A stretch of DNA of 64,000 nucleotides from Streptomyces paradoxus (GTDB taxonomy: Bacteria; Actinomycetota; Actinomycetes; Streptomycetales; Streptomycetaceae): NCBI RefSeq assembly GCF_014202475.1, contig NZ_JACHGV010000002.1:496001-560000 (forward strand), written 5' to 3'. The notes beneath the pieces are model-generated. The model ran no database searches. It had not been told where the DNA came from and saw only the letters and a list, made by a program, of their open reading frames with translations. Both the position numbers and the translations under genes were made by a program. Shown one piece after another: positions 29,804 to 38,602 of this stretch (the stretch's first letter is position 1; each line of letters starts with the position of its first letter).

Positions 29804-30874
29804 TCAGACCTTCGGCTGCGCGCTCGTCGCCAGGGAGCCGCACAGGGCCGTCGCGCTGCCCGTGGCGTAGGGGTCGGTGCCCGCGGGGCCGCCCTCCTTG
29901 GCCGTCTGGCCGGCGAGGAGGGGCCGGAGGTGGTTCGTGGAGTCCTCCGCGCAGGAGAGCGGGCCGGCCTGGACGTAGGAGACGACGAGCTGGGCCTGGT
30001 GCAGTCGCAGGTCGTCCCGGTCGAAGCGGAAGTGCAACTCGCGCCGGAGGGTGAACAGGGACACCTCGTCCTCGCCGGTGGCCCCGGCGGGCCGCAGCGC
30101 GTACACGAACGTGTGGTCGGCGGTGACCTCGAGCGTGGACGAGTCGGCCTCGGCGGCCTGCAGCGTGCCCTGGACCCGGACCTTGCGGTCGGCGAGTTCG
30201 GCGCGCGAGGGGTCGAAGCGCACGAGCCATCCGGTGGGCGCGTGGCGTCCGTCGGCGGTGGGGCGGGCGAAGCTCTGGTCGAACTGTTCCAGCTGGTCGG
30301 GGTCGAGCAGCACGCGGACGGCGCGGACCTCACCGCCCGTGAGCACCTCCGGGTCGAGGGCCGACCGGACGATGTAGTCCTTGGCGGTGGTCAGGGCGCT
30401 CACGACCTGGCTGTCCGAGAAGTGCGCGGTGCGCCGCGAGGCGGGCAGCGGCACGCCCTCCGCGCCGGTCCTGAACTGGGCGGCGGGGCTGTGGTCGTAC
30501 AGGTATTCCAGGTCGGCCGTGCCGGGCACCTTGCCCTCGGGGGCGAGCGGGATGACGGTCATCCGCAGGGGCTCGACGGGCTCCCGGGCGGCAGGGGTCT
30601 GGTAGGGGTGCCGTACGCCCATGTAGATCGCGGTGCCGAAGGCGACGGCGATCAGCAGGACCAGGACGAGGGCCTGCCGGGACAGGCCCCGGCGCAGGGG
30701 CGGGCGGCGTCGCACGGCGGGCGCGTGGTCGGCGATGCGCTCCTGCGCGGAGAACTCCTGGAGGCGGGCAGCACGGACGAACGACTCGTCGAAGACGACG
30801 GATCGGTACTCGTCCTCGCCACCTCCGGGGGCGCCCTCGGGAGTCCCCTCAGGTGGGTTTCCAGGCCCGCCCAT
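29804..30874 (-). CDS. Membrane-anchored protein with SVVFDESFVRAA motif
   Basis: The 356 residues consist of a short disordered start, the motif YRSVVFDESFVRAARLQEF, a basic stretch, one membrane helix (ALVLVLLIAVAFGTAIYMGV) and a large extracytoplasmic domain with two Cys residues (LSCAEDS, ALCGSL) that could form a disulfide. There is no enzyme signature. The next gene encodes a smaller protein with the same N-terminal motif. From memory the S. coelicolor equivalent was linked to the spore-wall synthesis complex; I cannot verify this here. The start codon follows a -10 hexamer by six bases, so the mRNA is probably leaderless. Confidence 0.85.
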   Translation of the reverse strand: MGGPGNPPEGTPEGAPGGGEDEYRSVVFDESFVRAARLQEFSAQERIADHAPAVRRRPPLRRGLSRQALVLVLLIAVAFGTAIYMGVRHPYQTPAAREPVEPLRMTVIPLAPEGKVPGTADLEYLYDHSPAAQFRTGAEGVPLPASRRTAHFSDSQVVSALTTAKDYIVRSALDPEVLTGGEVRAVRVLLDPDQLEQFDQSFARPTADGRHAPTGWLVRFDPSRAELADRKVRVQGTLQAAEADSSTLEVTADHTFVYALRPAGATGEDEVSLFTLRRELHFRFDRDDLRLHQAQLVVSYVQAGPLSCAEDSTNHLRPLLAGQTAKEGGPAGTDPYATGSATALCGSLATSAQPKV

Positions 30875-30908
30875 ATCTTCAGGGTAGGTCGCCGGAAGCT
30901 CGGGTAAA
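30875..30908 (-). promoter_or_regulatory. Leaderless-type promoter of the 356-residue membrane protein
   Basis: On the minus strand TTTACC, a 16-bp spacer and TACCCT precede the ATG by exactly six bases, so transcription should start at or next to the start codon. No ribosome site is present. Confidence 0.6.
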
Positions 30909-30963
30909 CGCCGCGCTGCACCACAAGTTCTGACAGGTTCTCACCAAGATGGGCGGGTTCCGG

Positions 30964-31539
30964 TCAGGGGCTGCGGGGGATCACCGAGACGGCCGGCTGG
31001 GAGTAGTCGGCGGAAGCCGACGGGGCTGCTCCGCTGCCCTGTTCCAGCCCGGTCGAGGCGGGCGGCGGCGCGGGCTCGTCCCGGTTGGAGGACGCTCCCC
31101 GGTAGACCGCCGTGAACGCCAGCGCGACCATGCCGATGCCCATCACGAGGGCGAGCATCCAGGCGACGGGGCGGTGCCAGCGGACCTGTTTGGAGTAGGG
31201 TCCCGAGCCGCCGTAGTGGTCCTCGATGATGTCGGGGTCGTCGAGCTCGTCGAGGTCGGGGTCACGGCCGAAACCGCCGCGGCCGTCCGAACCGTACCCG
31301 TCGTCGAACCGCTCGCCTCTGGTGCGGGCGCGGCGCGCCTCCGCCTCGGAGGCCTCGGCCCTCGCCTGGGCCGCGGCCAGGAGGCGCTCCACTGCGGTCG
31401 GCTCGTGCACCACGGCCGCGCTTACGAAGGCCTCGTCGAAGACCACGGAGGCGAACTCTTCGTCCGACACCCCGCGGTCGTGGTCGTCGTCGGGCTCCCG
31501 GCCGTCCGGAAACGGCGTGCCCCCCACGTCCTCCGGCAC
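30964..31539 (-). CDS. Membrane-anchored protein sharing the SVVFDE motif
   Basis: The 191 residues start at the GTG at 31539, six bases after a TACTCT -10 hexamer. This leaderless layout matches the neighbouring gene, and I prefer it to the upstream frame start at 31596. The N terminus carries FASVVFDEAFVSAAVVHEP, clearly related to the motif in the adjacent protein. An acidic segment (DPDLDELDDPDIIEDHYGG) follows, then one membrane helix (VAWMLALVMGIGMVALAFTA) and a short Ser/Pro-rich outer tail. It is probably a partner or paralogue of the neighbour. Confidence 0.8.
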   Translation of the reverse strand: MPEDVGGTPFPDGREPDDDHDRGVSDEEFASVVFDEAFVSAAVVHEPTAVERLLAAAQARAEASEAEARRARTRGERFDDGYGSDGRGGFGRDPDLDELDDPDIIEDHYGGSGPYSKQVRWHRPVAWMLALVMGIGMVALAFTAVYRGASSNRDEPAPPPASTGLEQGSGAAPSASADYSQPAVSVIPRSP

Positions 31540-31551
31540 GCATCCAGAGTA
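31540..31551 (-). promoter_or_regulatory. Leaderless-type -10 element
   Basis: TACTCT (31546-31551 on the minus strand) is followed by six bases and then the GTG start, mirroring the neighbouring gene. No convincing -35 is seen. Confidence 0.5.
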
Positions 31552-31678
31552 GACCTGGGGGGTCAATTTGGGCAGACGGTATGGAAATTCATCCACCGTT
31601 CGAGACGGCTCCCCCGGGGTCCGTGAGGGCGCACGCCCGCCCGTTCACCCCCACCGCACGCCGACGCGCCGCGCCGCC

Positions 31679-31706
31679 CGGGCCGGCACAACCATGCGCC
31701 GGCCCG
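31679..31706 (-). terminator. Terminator of proA
   Basis: CGGGCCGGC pairs with GCCGGCCCG over a 10-base loop, 23 bp past the proA stop. Confidence 0.65.
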
Positions 31707-31729
31707 CATACCGCCCTACGCCGAACGGG

Positions 31730-33016
31730 TCAGCGCCGGATGTGCCCGTCGCCGGTGACGATGTACTTCGTGCTGGTCAGCTCCGGCAGGCCCATGGGGC
31801 CGCGGGCGTGCAGCTTCTGCGTGGAGATGCCGATCTCCGCGCCGAAGCCGAACTGGCCGCCGTCGGTGAAGCGGGTGGAGGCGTTGACGGCGACCGTGGT
31901 CGAGTCGACCAGCTGGGTGAAGCGGCGGGCGGCCTGCTGGGAGGTCGTCACGATGGCCTCCGTGTGGCCGGAGGTCCACAGCCGGATGTGCTCGACGGCC
32001 TTGTCCAGCGAGTCCACGACCGCGGCGGCGATGTCGTACGACAGGTACTCGGTCTCCCAGTCCTCGGCCGTCGCCTCGACCACGGTGGCCTTGGAGTCCT
32101 TGGCGTGGGCCTGCACGCGCTCGTCGGCGTGCACGGTGACCCCGGCCTCCGCGAGGGCGTCCAGGGCGCGGGGCAGGAACTCGGCGGCGATGTCCTGGTG
32201 GACCAGGAGGGTCTCGGCGGCGTTGCAGACGCCGACCCGCTGGGCCTTGGAGTTGATCAGGATCTCGACGGCCATGTCGAGGTCGGCCTGCGCGTCGACG
32301 TAGACGTGGCAGTTGCCGGTGCCGGTCTCGATGACCGGGACGACGGACTCCTGGACGACCGTGTTGATCAGGGAGGCGCCGCCGCGCGGGATGAGCACGT
32401 CGACCAGGCCGCGGGCGCGCATCAGCTCGCGCACGCTGTCGCGGCTCTCCCCGGGGACGAGCTGGACGGCGTCGGCGGGCAGCCCGGCCCCGCCCACGGC
32501 GTCGCGCAGGACACGTACGAGGGCGGTGTTCGACTGGTACGCCGAGGAGGAGCCGCGCAGCAGGACCGCGTTGCCGGACTTCAGGCACAGGGCGGCGGCG
32601 TCGACGGTGACGTTGGGCCGGCCCTCGTAGATGATGCCGACGACGCCGAGCGGCACGCGGACCTGGCGCAGGTCGATGCCATTGGGCAGCGTGGAGCCGC
32701 GGACGACCTCGCCGACCGGGTCGGGCAGCGCGGCGACGTCGCGGACGTCGGAGGCGATGGCGCGGATCCGCTCGGGGGTGAGCGTGAGCCGGTCGATCAT
32801 GCCCTCGCTGATGCCGGCCTCGCGGGCCTTGGCGACGTCCTTGGCATTGGCCTCGACGACCTCGCTCGCACGGACCTCCAGCGCGTCCGCGATGGCGAGC
32901 AGCGCGTCGTCCTTCTCGGCCCGGGGCAGCGGCGCGAGGGTCGCCGCCGCGGCCTTGGCGCGGTAGGCGGCCTCGGTGACCGGGGACATGGAGTCGTACG
33001 GAGAGAGCGTGGTCAT
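31730..33016 (-). CDS. proA: Glutamate-5-semialdehyde dehydrogenase (gamma-glutamyl phosphate reductase)
   Basis: The second step of proline synthesis reduces gamma-glutamyl phosphate with NADPH. The 428 residues hold [20 protein letters not shown], the nucleotide site [12 protein letters not shown], and the catalytic Cys in [15 protein letters not shown]. The length and the C terminus ([20 protein letters not shown]) are typical. It is on the same strand as proB, with one small gene between. Confidence 0.96.
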   Translation of the reverse strand: MTTLSPYDSMSPVTEAAYRAKAAAATLAPLPRAEKDDALLAIADALEVRASEVVEANAKDVAKAREAGISEGMIDRLTLTPERIRAIASDVRDVAALPDPVGEVVRGSTLPNGIDLRQVRVPLGVVGIIYEGRPNVTVDAAALCLKSGNAVLLRGSSSAYQSNTALVRVLRDAVGGAGLPADAVQLVPGESRDSVRELMRARGLVDVLIPRGGASLINTVVQESVVPVIETGTGNCHVYVDAQADLDMAVEILINSKAQRVGVCNAAETLLVHQDIAAEFLPRALDALAEAGVTVHADERVQAHAKDSKATVVEATAEDWETEYLSYDIAAAVVDSLDKAVEHIRLWTSGHTEAIVTTSQQAARRFTQLVDSTTVAVNASTRFTDGGQFGFGAEIGISTQKLHARGPMGLPELTSTKYIVTGDGHIRR

Positions 33017-33054
33017 GAGGGAAGGGTAGTGCGCCGGGCGGCTGGGTTCATCGT

Positions 33055-33085
33055 TCGTTCCACTGCGCGAGACACTCCGTGGAAC
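33055..33085 (-). terminator. Hairpin downstream of the 155-residue hypothetical gene
   Basis: CGTTCCAC pairs with GTGGAACG around a 15-base loop, immediately past the stop codon at 33089 and upstream of proA. Confidence 0.5.
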
Positions 33086-33088
33086 GGG

Positions 33089-33556
33089 TCAAAACGGGTG
33101 AACGCCGACCGGGGACGCCGGCGGCGGTCCGTACCCCTCGGCGATGCGCTGGTGGTACGTCGCGCGGTCGATGACCTCCAGGCCGACGATCTCCCAGGGC
33201 GGCAGTCCGGCGGTCTGCCGGTGCTCGCCCCACAGGCGCAGGGCGACGGCGGCCGCGTCGTGCAGGTCGCGGGCCTCCTCCCAGTAGCGGATCTCCGCGT
33301 GGTCGACCGCGTACCGGCTGGTCAGGAAGAAGGGGTGGTCGTGGGCGAGCTGTTCCAGGGCGCGCCGGACCTCCGGGAGCGGGGCCTCCTTGCCGGAGAC
33401 GCTGAGGGTGACGTGCCACAGGCGCGGGGTGTCGCCGGGTTCCTCGCCCTGGAACCGGTCCCCGGCCGCCACGCTCGTCAGGGCGCGCTCCTCACCGGCC
33501 GCGCGGGAGCCGGCACCACCGCGGGACGCCTGGGCCCCCGGGCGCACTCGTCTCAC
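33089..33556 (-). CDS. Conserved hypothetical protein
   Basis: The 155 residues start at a GTG with a perfect AAAAGGAGG five bases upstream. After about 30 disordered residues comes a compact alpha/beta domain (RLWHVTLSVSGKEAPLPEVR, then FFLTSRYAVDHAEIRYWEEA, and WEIVGLEVIDRATYHQRIAE). No catalytic motif is recognised. It lies between proB and proA in the same direction, so it may be co-expressed with proline synthesis, although a hairpin ends its transcript. Confidence 0.82.
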   Translation of the reverse strand: MRRVRPGAQASRGGAGSRAAGEERALTSVAAGDRFQGEEPGDTPRLWHVTLSVSGKEAPLPEVRRALEQLAHDHPFFLTSRYAVDHAEIRYWEEARDLHDAAAVALRLWGEHRQTAGLPPWEIVGLEVIDRATYHQRIAEGYGPPPASPVGVHPF

Positions 33557-33682
33557 GACGGCCTCCTTTTGCACAGTGGCGCTGCTGCGGAATAGGTCCC
33601 CGAGACAAAGTTGAGCAGGCCGCAAGGGATCGCGTGGCGGTTTTGCGGAACGTCCACCACCGGGGGCGGATGTTTCGACACA

Positions 33683-34810
33683 TTACGGGTGCAGGACCAC
33701 CAGGTCGTCCCTGTGTACGACCTCGCGTTCGTACGCGGGCCCGAGTTCGCGGGCCAGTTCCCGGGTCGAGCGGCCGATGAGGCGGGGGATCTCCTTGGCG
33801 TCGAAGTTGACGAGCCCGCGGGCCACCGCCTGCCCCGTGCCGTCCCGCAGCTCGACCGGGTCGCCGGCGCTGAACTCGCCCTCGACGGCGGCGATCCCGG
33901 CCGGCAGCAGCGACTTGCGGCGGTCCACGACGGCCTGCACGGCGCCGTCGTCCAGGGTCAGCGCGCCCTGCGGGGTGGAGGCGTGCTGGAGCCACAGCAG
34001 CCGGTCGGCGGAGCGCTTGCCGGTGGGGTGGAAGTAGGTGCCGGTGTCCTGGCCCGTCAGCGCGTCGGCGGCGTGGATGGCGCTGGTGAGGACGACGGGG
34101 ACGCCGGCGGCGGCCGCGATCCGGGCGGCCTCGACCTTGGTGACCATGCCGCCGGTGCCGACGCCGGCCTTGCCCGTGCTGCCGATCTCGACGGCCGCGA
34201 GGTCGGAGGGGTCGCGCACCTCGCCGATGCGGGAGGTGCCGGGCCTCGCGGGGTCCCCGTCGTAGACGCCGTCCACGTCGGACAGCAGGACCAGCAGGTC
34301 GGCGTGGACGAGGTGGGCGACGAGGGCGGCGAGGCGGTCGTTGTCGCCGAAGCGGATCTCGTCCGTGGCGACGGTGTCGTTCTCGTTGACGACCGGGAAG
34401 GCGCCCATCGCCAGCAGCTTGTCGAGGGTGCGCGAGGCGTTGCGGTGGTGCGAGCGGCGGCTCATGTCGTCGGAGGTCAGCAGGACCTGCCCGACGCGGA
34501 CACCATAGCGGGCGAAGGAGGCGGTGTAGCGGGCGACCAGCAGGCCCTGGCCGACGCTGGCGGCGGCCTGCTGCCGGGCGAGGTCCTTGGGGCGGCGGCG
34601 CAGGCCCAGCGGGGCGAGGCCGGCGGCGATGGCGCCCGAGGAGACCAGGACGATCTCGCGCTCCCCGCCGCTGCGGACCTTGGCGAGGACGTCGACCAGC
34701 GCATCCACGCGGTCCGCGTCCAGGCCGCCCGATGCGGTGGTCAGCGAGGAGGACCCGACCTTGACGACGATCCTGCGGGCCTCGCCCACGGCCTGCCTTG
34801 CCCCTGCCAC
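33683..34810 (-). CDS. proB: Glutamate 5-kinase
   Basis: The first step of proline synthesis phosphorylates glutamate. The 375 residues comprise an amino-acid-kinase domain (RIVVKVGSSSLTT, VLVSSGAIAAGL, VNENDTVATDEIRFGDND, GTGGMVTKVEAARIA) and a C-terminal PUA domain (GDPVELRDGTGQAVARGLVN). Feedback inhibition by proline acts through the kinase domain in this family. Terminal residues are VLHP. Confidence 0.97.
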   Translation of the reverse strand: MAGARQAVGEARRIVVKVGSSSLTTASGGLDADRVDALVDVLAKVRSGGEREIVLVSSGAIAAGLAPLGLRRRPKDLARQQAAASVGQGLLVARYTASFARYGVRVGQVLLTSDDMSRRSHHRNASRTLDKLLAMGAFPVVNENDTVATDEIRFGDNDRLAALVAHLVHADLLVLLSDVDGVYDGDPARPGTSRIGEVRDPSDLAAVEIGSTGKAGVGTGGMVTKVEAARIAAAAGVPVVLTSAIHAADALTGQDTGTYFHPTGKRSADRLLWLQHASTPQGALTLDDGAVQAVVDRRKSLLPAGIAAVEGEFSAGDPVELRDGTGQAVARGLVNFDAKEIPRLIGRSTRELARELGPAYEREVVHRDDLVVLHP

Positions 34811-35140
34811 GTCGCCGTCCGTCCCCTCGCGTCGATTCGCTCCCTCACCAGGAAATCTACGGGACGGCCGGACGGGGTGCGGCGCCGGTCCACGCTACGG
34901 ACGGTGCCGCCCGCGTCACGGGACGGCGGGCGCGTTCCTCCGGTCCGCCGCGCGACGGGCCGCCGATCTTACTTTTTCCGGCCCCGCCCACGACAGGAAC
35001 ACGGTCTTCCGCTACGGTCCGACGACACGCGGCGGCGGCCGCCCCCACGCCCTGACGACACGCGCGTGTCGTCAGGAGGTCGCCGCGCGTTAACCCGGAC
35101 GGCCGACCTGCGCCGACCCGACGCTCCTGGAGTGACCGCA
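34811..35140. promoter_or_regulatory. Divergent regulatory region between proB and the TagF-like gene
   Basis: No gene is seen. The region holds a perfect 26-bp palindrome at 35051-35076 and a direct copy of its left half, GACGACACGCG, at 35021-35031. Promoters for both directions must lie here; none is clear-cut. Confidence 0.5.
35051..35076. promoter_or_regulatory. Perfect 26-bp palindrome upstream of the glycopolymer locus
   Basis: CCTGACGACACGC is followed directly by its exact complement, 65 bp before the start of the TagF-like gene. GACGACACGCG recurs 33 bp upstream. It can be a dimer operator or a leader hairpin; no T-run follows. Confidence 0.6.
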
Positions 35141-37174
35141 GTGCCCGTACCTCTCCCCCGCCCGCAGGCCCTTCTCAAGGGGCTGGTCACCGTCGTCCTG
35201 GCCGCCGCGTTCGCCGCACAGGCGGTCGCGGCGCTGCTGCCGGACGTTCCGCTGCTGATCGCCGCGACGGTCGTCTCCCTGGCCACCGAGGGCGTCCTGT
35301 ACCGCTGGCAGCGCGGGGTGCTGTCGCTGTTCGCCAAGTCGCACGCGGACATCAGCGTGCGGCACGTCCTGCGGGACCTGCTGCTGGTCGTGGCCCTGCT
35401 GCGGCTGGGCGAGCAGGACCGGGAGACGGTGTACGCCCCGCTGGTGGCCGGGCTGCTCGTCTTCTACGTGCTGCACTGCGCGATCCAGGCGGTCTCCGTA
35501 CTGGTGCGCCGCACCCGCACCCTGCCGGTGGTCACCCGGAACATCGACGCCTCGGCGCTGCGGCTGTCCCCGGCCCCGTCCGTGCTGCTGTGCCGTCCCG
35601 GGCACCGGCTGCTGGTGTTCGGCCTGCCGGCCACGGCCGGGCTGCTGGCCAGCGCACTGGGCGACCGGCCGGTGTACGCGGCGGCGGGCATCGCCCTCTC
35701 CCTCGCCCTGGGGCTGACGGGCCTCGGCGCGCTGCTCCTGCGGCTGCTGCCGGGCCGTCGTCCGGCGGACGAGCAGGAGGTGCTCGACTGGTTCGACGCG
35801 TGGCTGGCCGACTACCGGCCGACCGTCGGGCTGTACTTCTCCGGCGGTGCCGCCTCGGCCTACCAGGCGAACATGTGGCTGGCGCCGCTCGCCGGACTGG
35901 AGGGCAGGCCGGTCATCGTGCTGCGCGAGCGGTTCATGGTGCAGAAGATCGCGGCGACGGACATCCCGATCGTGTGCCTGCCGAAGGTGTCGACGCTGAT
36001 GCGCCTGGAGCACTCCACCCTGCAGGTCCTCATCCACCCGTCGAACTCCGGCAAGACCTCCCAGGTGCTGCGCATCCCCACGATCAAGCACACCTTCGTC
36101 AACCACGGCGAGAGCGACAAACTCTCCTCCTGCAACCCCTACGCGAAGGCGTACGACGAGGTGTGGGTGGCCGGTCCCGCGGCGCGCGAGCGGTACGCGC
36201 TGGCCGAGGTCGGGGTCGAGGACAAGGACGTGGTGGAGACGGGCCGCCCGCAGCTGGACGGCGTGCTGCCGTACGCGGGGCCGCCGGCCGGGTCACGCAC
36301 GACCGTGCTGTACGCGCCGACCTGGGAGGGCTGGGACGGCAACCCCGGCAACACGTCGGTGATCGCGGCCGGCGAGAACCTGGTGCGGGCGCTGCTCGCG
36401 GACCCGGGCGTGCGGCTGCTGTACAAGCCGCATCCGCTGACGGGCTCGGTGGACCCGCGCGCGGGCGCTGCCGATCTGCGGATCCGGGAGCTGATCCGGG
36501 CGGCCAACCGGGAGCGGCCGGGGGCGCACCCCTCGGACAGCGCGGAACTCGCCCGCTGCGCCGCCGAGCTGGACCGGCTCACGACGTCGGTCTTCCGGAC
36601 CGGGGCCGACACCGTGGAGCGGATGCTGGTGCAGTCGGCGCCGGAGCCGGGCCGCGCGGAGGCGGTGGCACGCGCGACGGCCGCGTGGGAGGAGGCGTAC
36701 TGGGCCTCGCTGCCGGAGGGCGAGCACCAGATCATCACGGACGCCCGGCCCGCGCTGTACTCCTGCTTCAACGTGGCCGATCTGCTGATCAGTGATGTGT
36801 CGAGCGTGATCAGCGACTTCCTGGCGAGCGAGAAGCCGTACGCGGTGGCCAACACCAGCGGGCTGCCCGAGGACGCCTTCCGTGCGGCGTTCCCGACGGT
36901 GGTGGCGGCGACGGTGCTGACGCCCGACGCCGCCGGGGTGCCGGGTCTGCTGGAGGCGGTCCGGCACCCGGAGCGCGACGAACTGGCCGGGGCGCGGGCC
37001 GAGCTGAAGCTGCGTCTGCTCGGCCCGGCGGAGCCGTCGTCACAGGAGCGCTTCAACGACGCCGTCCGGGCGCTGTGCGGGGAGGCCCGGGACCACCGGG
37101 TCCGGGTGGCGGAGCGGCTGGCCGCGGTGCCCGGTCAGCGCACCGCGACCGAGATCCCGACCGCGCCGCGCTGA
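35141..37174 (+). CDS. Membrane-anchored CDP-glycerol glycerophosphotransferase-like polymerase
   Basis: The 677 residues have four to five N-terminal membrane helices (residues about 8-210), then a TagF-like catalytic domain: YFSGGAASAYQANMWLAPLA, HTFVNHGESDK, VLYAPTWEGWDGNPGNTS, LYKPHPLTGS and DLLISDVSSVISDFLASEKP. This GT-B family polymerises polyol phosphates in wall teichoic acid. The GTG at 35141 has GGAG eight bases upstream; the frame also has a GTG at 35132, and the long open stretch to 33611 is shadow. A diverged paralogue lies at 38603-40717. It is convergent with the GT2 gene, only 16 bp away. Confidence 0.88.
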   Translation: MPVPLPRPQALLKGLVTVVLAAAFAAQAVAALLPDVPLLIAATVVSLATEGVLYRWQRGVLSLFAKSHADISVRHVLRDLLLVVALLRLGEQDRETVYAPLVAGLLVFYVLHCAIQAVSVLVRRTRTLPVVTRNIDASALRLSPAPSVLLCRPGHRLLVFGLPATAGLLASALGDRPVYAAAGIALSLALGLTGLGALLLRLLPGRRPADEQEVLDWFDAWLADYRPTVGLYFSGGAASAYQANMWLAPLAGLEGRPVIVLRERFMVQKIAATDIPIVCLPKVSTLMRLEHSTLQVLIHPSNSGKTSQVLRIPTIKHTFVNHGESDKLSSCNPYAKAYDEVWVAGPAARERYALAEVGVEDKDVVETGRPQLDGVLPYAGPPAGSRTTVLYAPTWEGWDGNPGNTSVIAAGENLVRALLADPGVRLLYKPHPLTGSVDPRAGAADLRIRELIRAANRERPGAHPSDSAELARCAAELDRLTTSVFRTGADTVERMLVQSAPEPGRAEAVARATAAWEEAYWASLPEGEHQIITDARPALYSCFNVADLLISDVSSVISDFLASEKPYAVANTSGLPEDAFRAAFPTVVAATVLTPDAAGVPGLLEAVRHPERDELAGARAELKLRLLGPAEPSSQERFNDAVRALCGEARDHRVRVAERLAAVPGQRTATEIPTAPR

Positions 37175-37190
37175 GCGGCGGCAGGCCCGG

Positions 37191-38399
37191 TCACGCCGCG
37201 TGCCGCACCTCTCGTGAGGTGATGACCCGCCGCGCCTTGCGCACCGCCCGGCGTACGAAGGTGTCGACGCCGCCCTCGCGGTAGCCCGGGAAGGCCCGGG
37301 CCTCCCGGGGCTCGGCGAGGTACACGGAGTCGGGGACGCCCGCGGCGCGGTCCCGGAAGTGCGGGTAGGCCAGGTACACCCGGCGGCCCTTCCTCTCCAG
37401 GAGGGCCGCCGCCTGCTTCTTGGCCTTGACGAACTTCACCACGTCCAGGAGCAGTTCCGGGCGCTGCTCGGCGACCAGGTGCAGCCGCAGCCGCTCGTGG
37501 ACCTTGAGCCGGTGGGCGACGCCCTCGGTCCAGTAGGTGTCCATCAGCGGCTTGGCCAGCTCGAACTTGTGCCGGCGTATCTCCTCGCTGTCCGTCAGGT
37601 ACTTCGGCCCGAACTGTGGCAGCAGCGTGACCAGGAAGGGCCGGACCATCAGCTGGTCACGCCGGCCGCCCGCGGGAACGAGTTCGGCGATGAGCTCCAT
37701 CAAGGCCCGCGCGGAGTCGAAGCGCAGCGTGTAACTGCCGCTCTTCGTCACGTGCTTGCCGTCGTCGCGGCCGACCAGGTAGTAGCAGGTGTGGTCGGCT
37801 ACCACGGAGACGCCGTCCGCCCGGAGATACGCCTCCATGGTGAACAGTGCGTCCTCGCCGGTGAACAGCGACTCGTCGAAGCGCATGCCGTGCCGGTCCA
37901 GCAGTTCACGGCGGAACAGCTTCTGCGCGCTGAGCGTGAACTTGATGTTGGAGGAGAAGACGTCCGTCCGCTCCACCGTCTTGCCCCACATGGACTTCGG
38001 CGCCGAGCGGTTGACGCCCTCGACCCTGCCGAGCACCACGTCCGTGCCGGCCCGGTCGGCCATGCCGACCATGCGCTCCAGGGCCTCGGGGCCCAGCCGG
38101 TCGTCGGCGTCGAGGAAGAAGACGTAGCGCCCCGTGGCCTTGCTCAGGCCGACGTTGCGCGGGCCGCTGGGGCCGCCGGAGTTCTCCTGACGGATCACCA
38201 GAACGTGCATGGGAGCCCGCTCGGCGAACTCCTCCAGGTACTCCCCCGTTCCGTCCGTCGAACCGTCGTCCACGGCGATGACCTCGACGCGCGTCGGATC
38301 GATGGTCTGTGCCTCGACGGACGAGAGGCACTCGATCAGATACGGCATCGCTTCGTACGCACCGATGATCACACTCACATCAGGCTGCGTCACGGTCAC
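37191..38399 (-). CDS. Family 2 glycosyltransferase
   Basis: The 402 residues begin with the GT-A nucleotide-sugar fold: DVSVIIGAYEAMPYLIECLS, VIAVDDGSTDGTGEYLE, GPSGPRNVGLSKATG and the metal-binding FFLDADDR. The catalytic-base region is FTGEDALF. The C-terminal 130 residues are helical and basic. GTG follows AGGGGG by four bases. Its place between two TagF-like genes suggests it decorates or primes the same glycopolymer. Donor and acceptor are unknown. Confidence 0.9.
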   Translation of the reverse strand: MTVTQPDVSVIIGAYEAMPYLIECLSSVEAQTIDPTRVEVIAVDDGSTDGTGEYLEEFAERAPMHVLVIRQENSGGPSGPRNVGLSKATGRYVFFLDADDRLGPEALERMVGMADRAGTDVVLGRVEGVNRSAPKSMWGKTVERTDVFSSNIKFTLSAQKLFRRELLDRHGMRFDESLFTGEDALFTMEAYLRADGVSVVADHTCYYLVGRDDGKHVTKSGSYTLRFDSARALMELIAELVPAGGRRDQLMVRPFLVTLLPQFGPKYLTDSEEIRRHKFELAKPLMDTYWTEGVAHRLKVHERLRLHLVAEQRPELLLDVVKFVKAKKQAAALLERKGRRVYLAYPHFRDRAAGVPDSVYLAEPREARAFPGYREGGVDTFVRRAVRKARRVITSREVRHAA

Positions 38400-38542
38400 G
38401 TTTCCCCCTAGTCAATGGGATATTCCCCCCGTATCGCCTCATTCGCTACCTGATAGACGGGTGATCGAGGCAAGCGGTTGCCTCGCACACGGGTGTTAGT
38501 GGGACACGTCACACAATGGACCGGCACGGCCCGGGAAGCAGA

Positions 38543-38585
38543 AAGAGTTCGGCCCCGAGGAGAAGCTCCTCGGGGCCGAACTCTT
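38543..38585 (-). terminator. Strong terminator of the second TagF-like gene
   Basis: Twenty paired bases, beginning AAGAGTTCGGCCCCGAGGAG, with a three-base AAG loop, lie 18 bp past the stop codon. This is one of the strongest hairpins in the window. Confidence 0.8.
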
Positions 38586-38602
38586 CAGTCGGCGGCGGAA
38601 GT

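Noticed and set aside
33611..35140. Upstream extension of the TagF-like reading frame over proB
   Set aside because: The extension is antisense to proB. A good ribosome site and the first membrane helix place the start at 35141.
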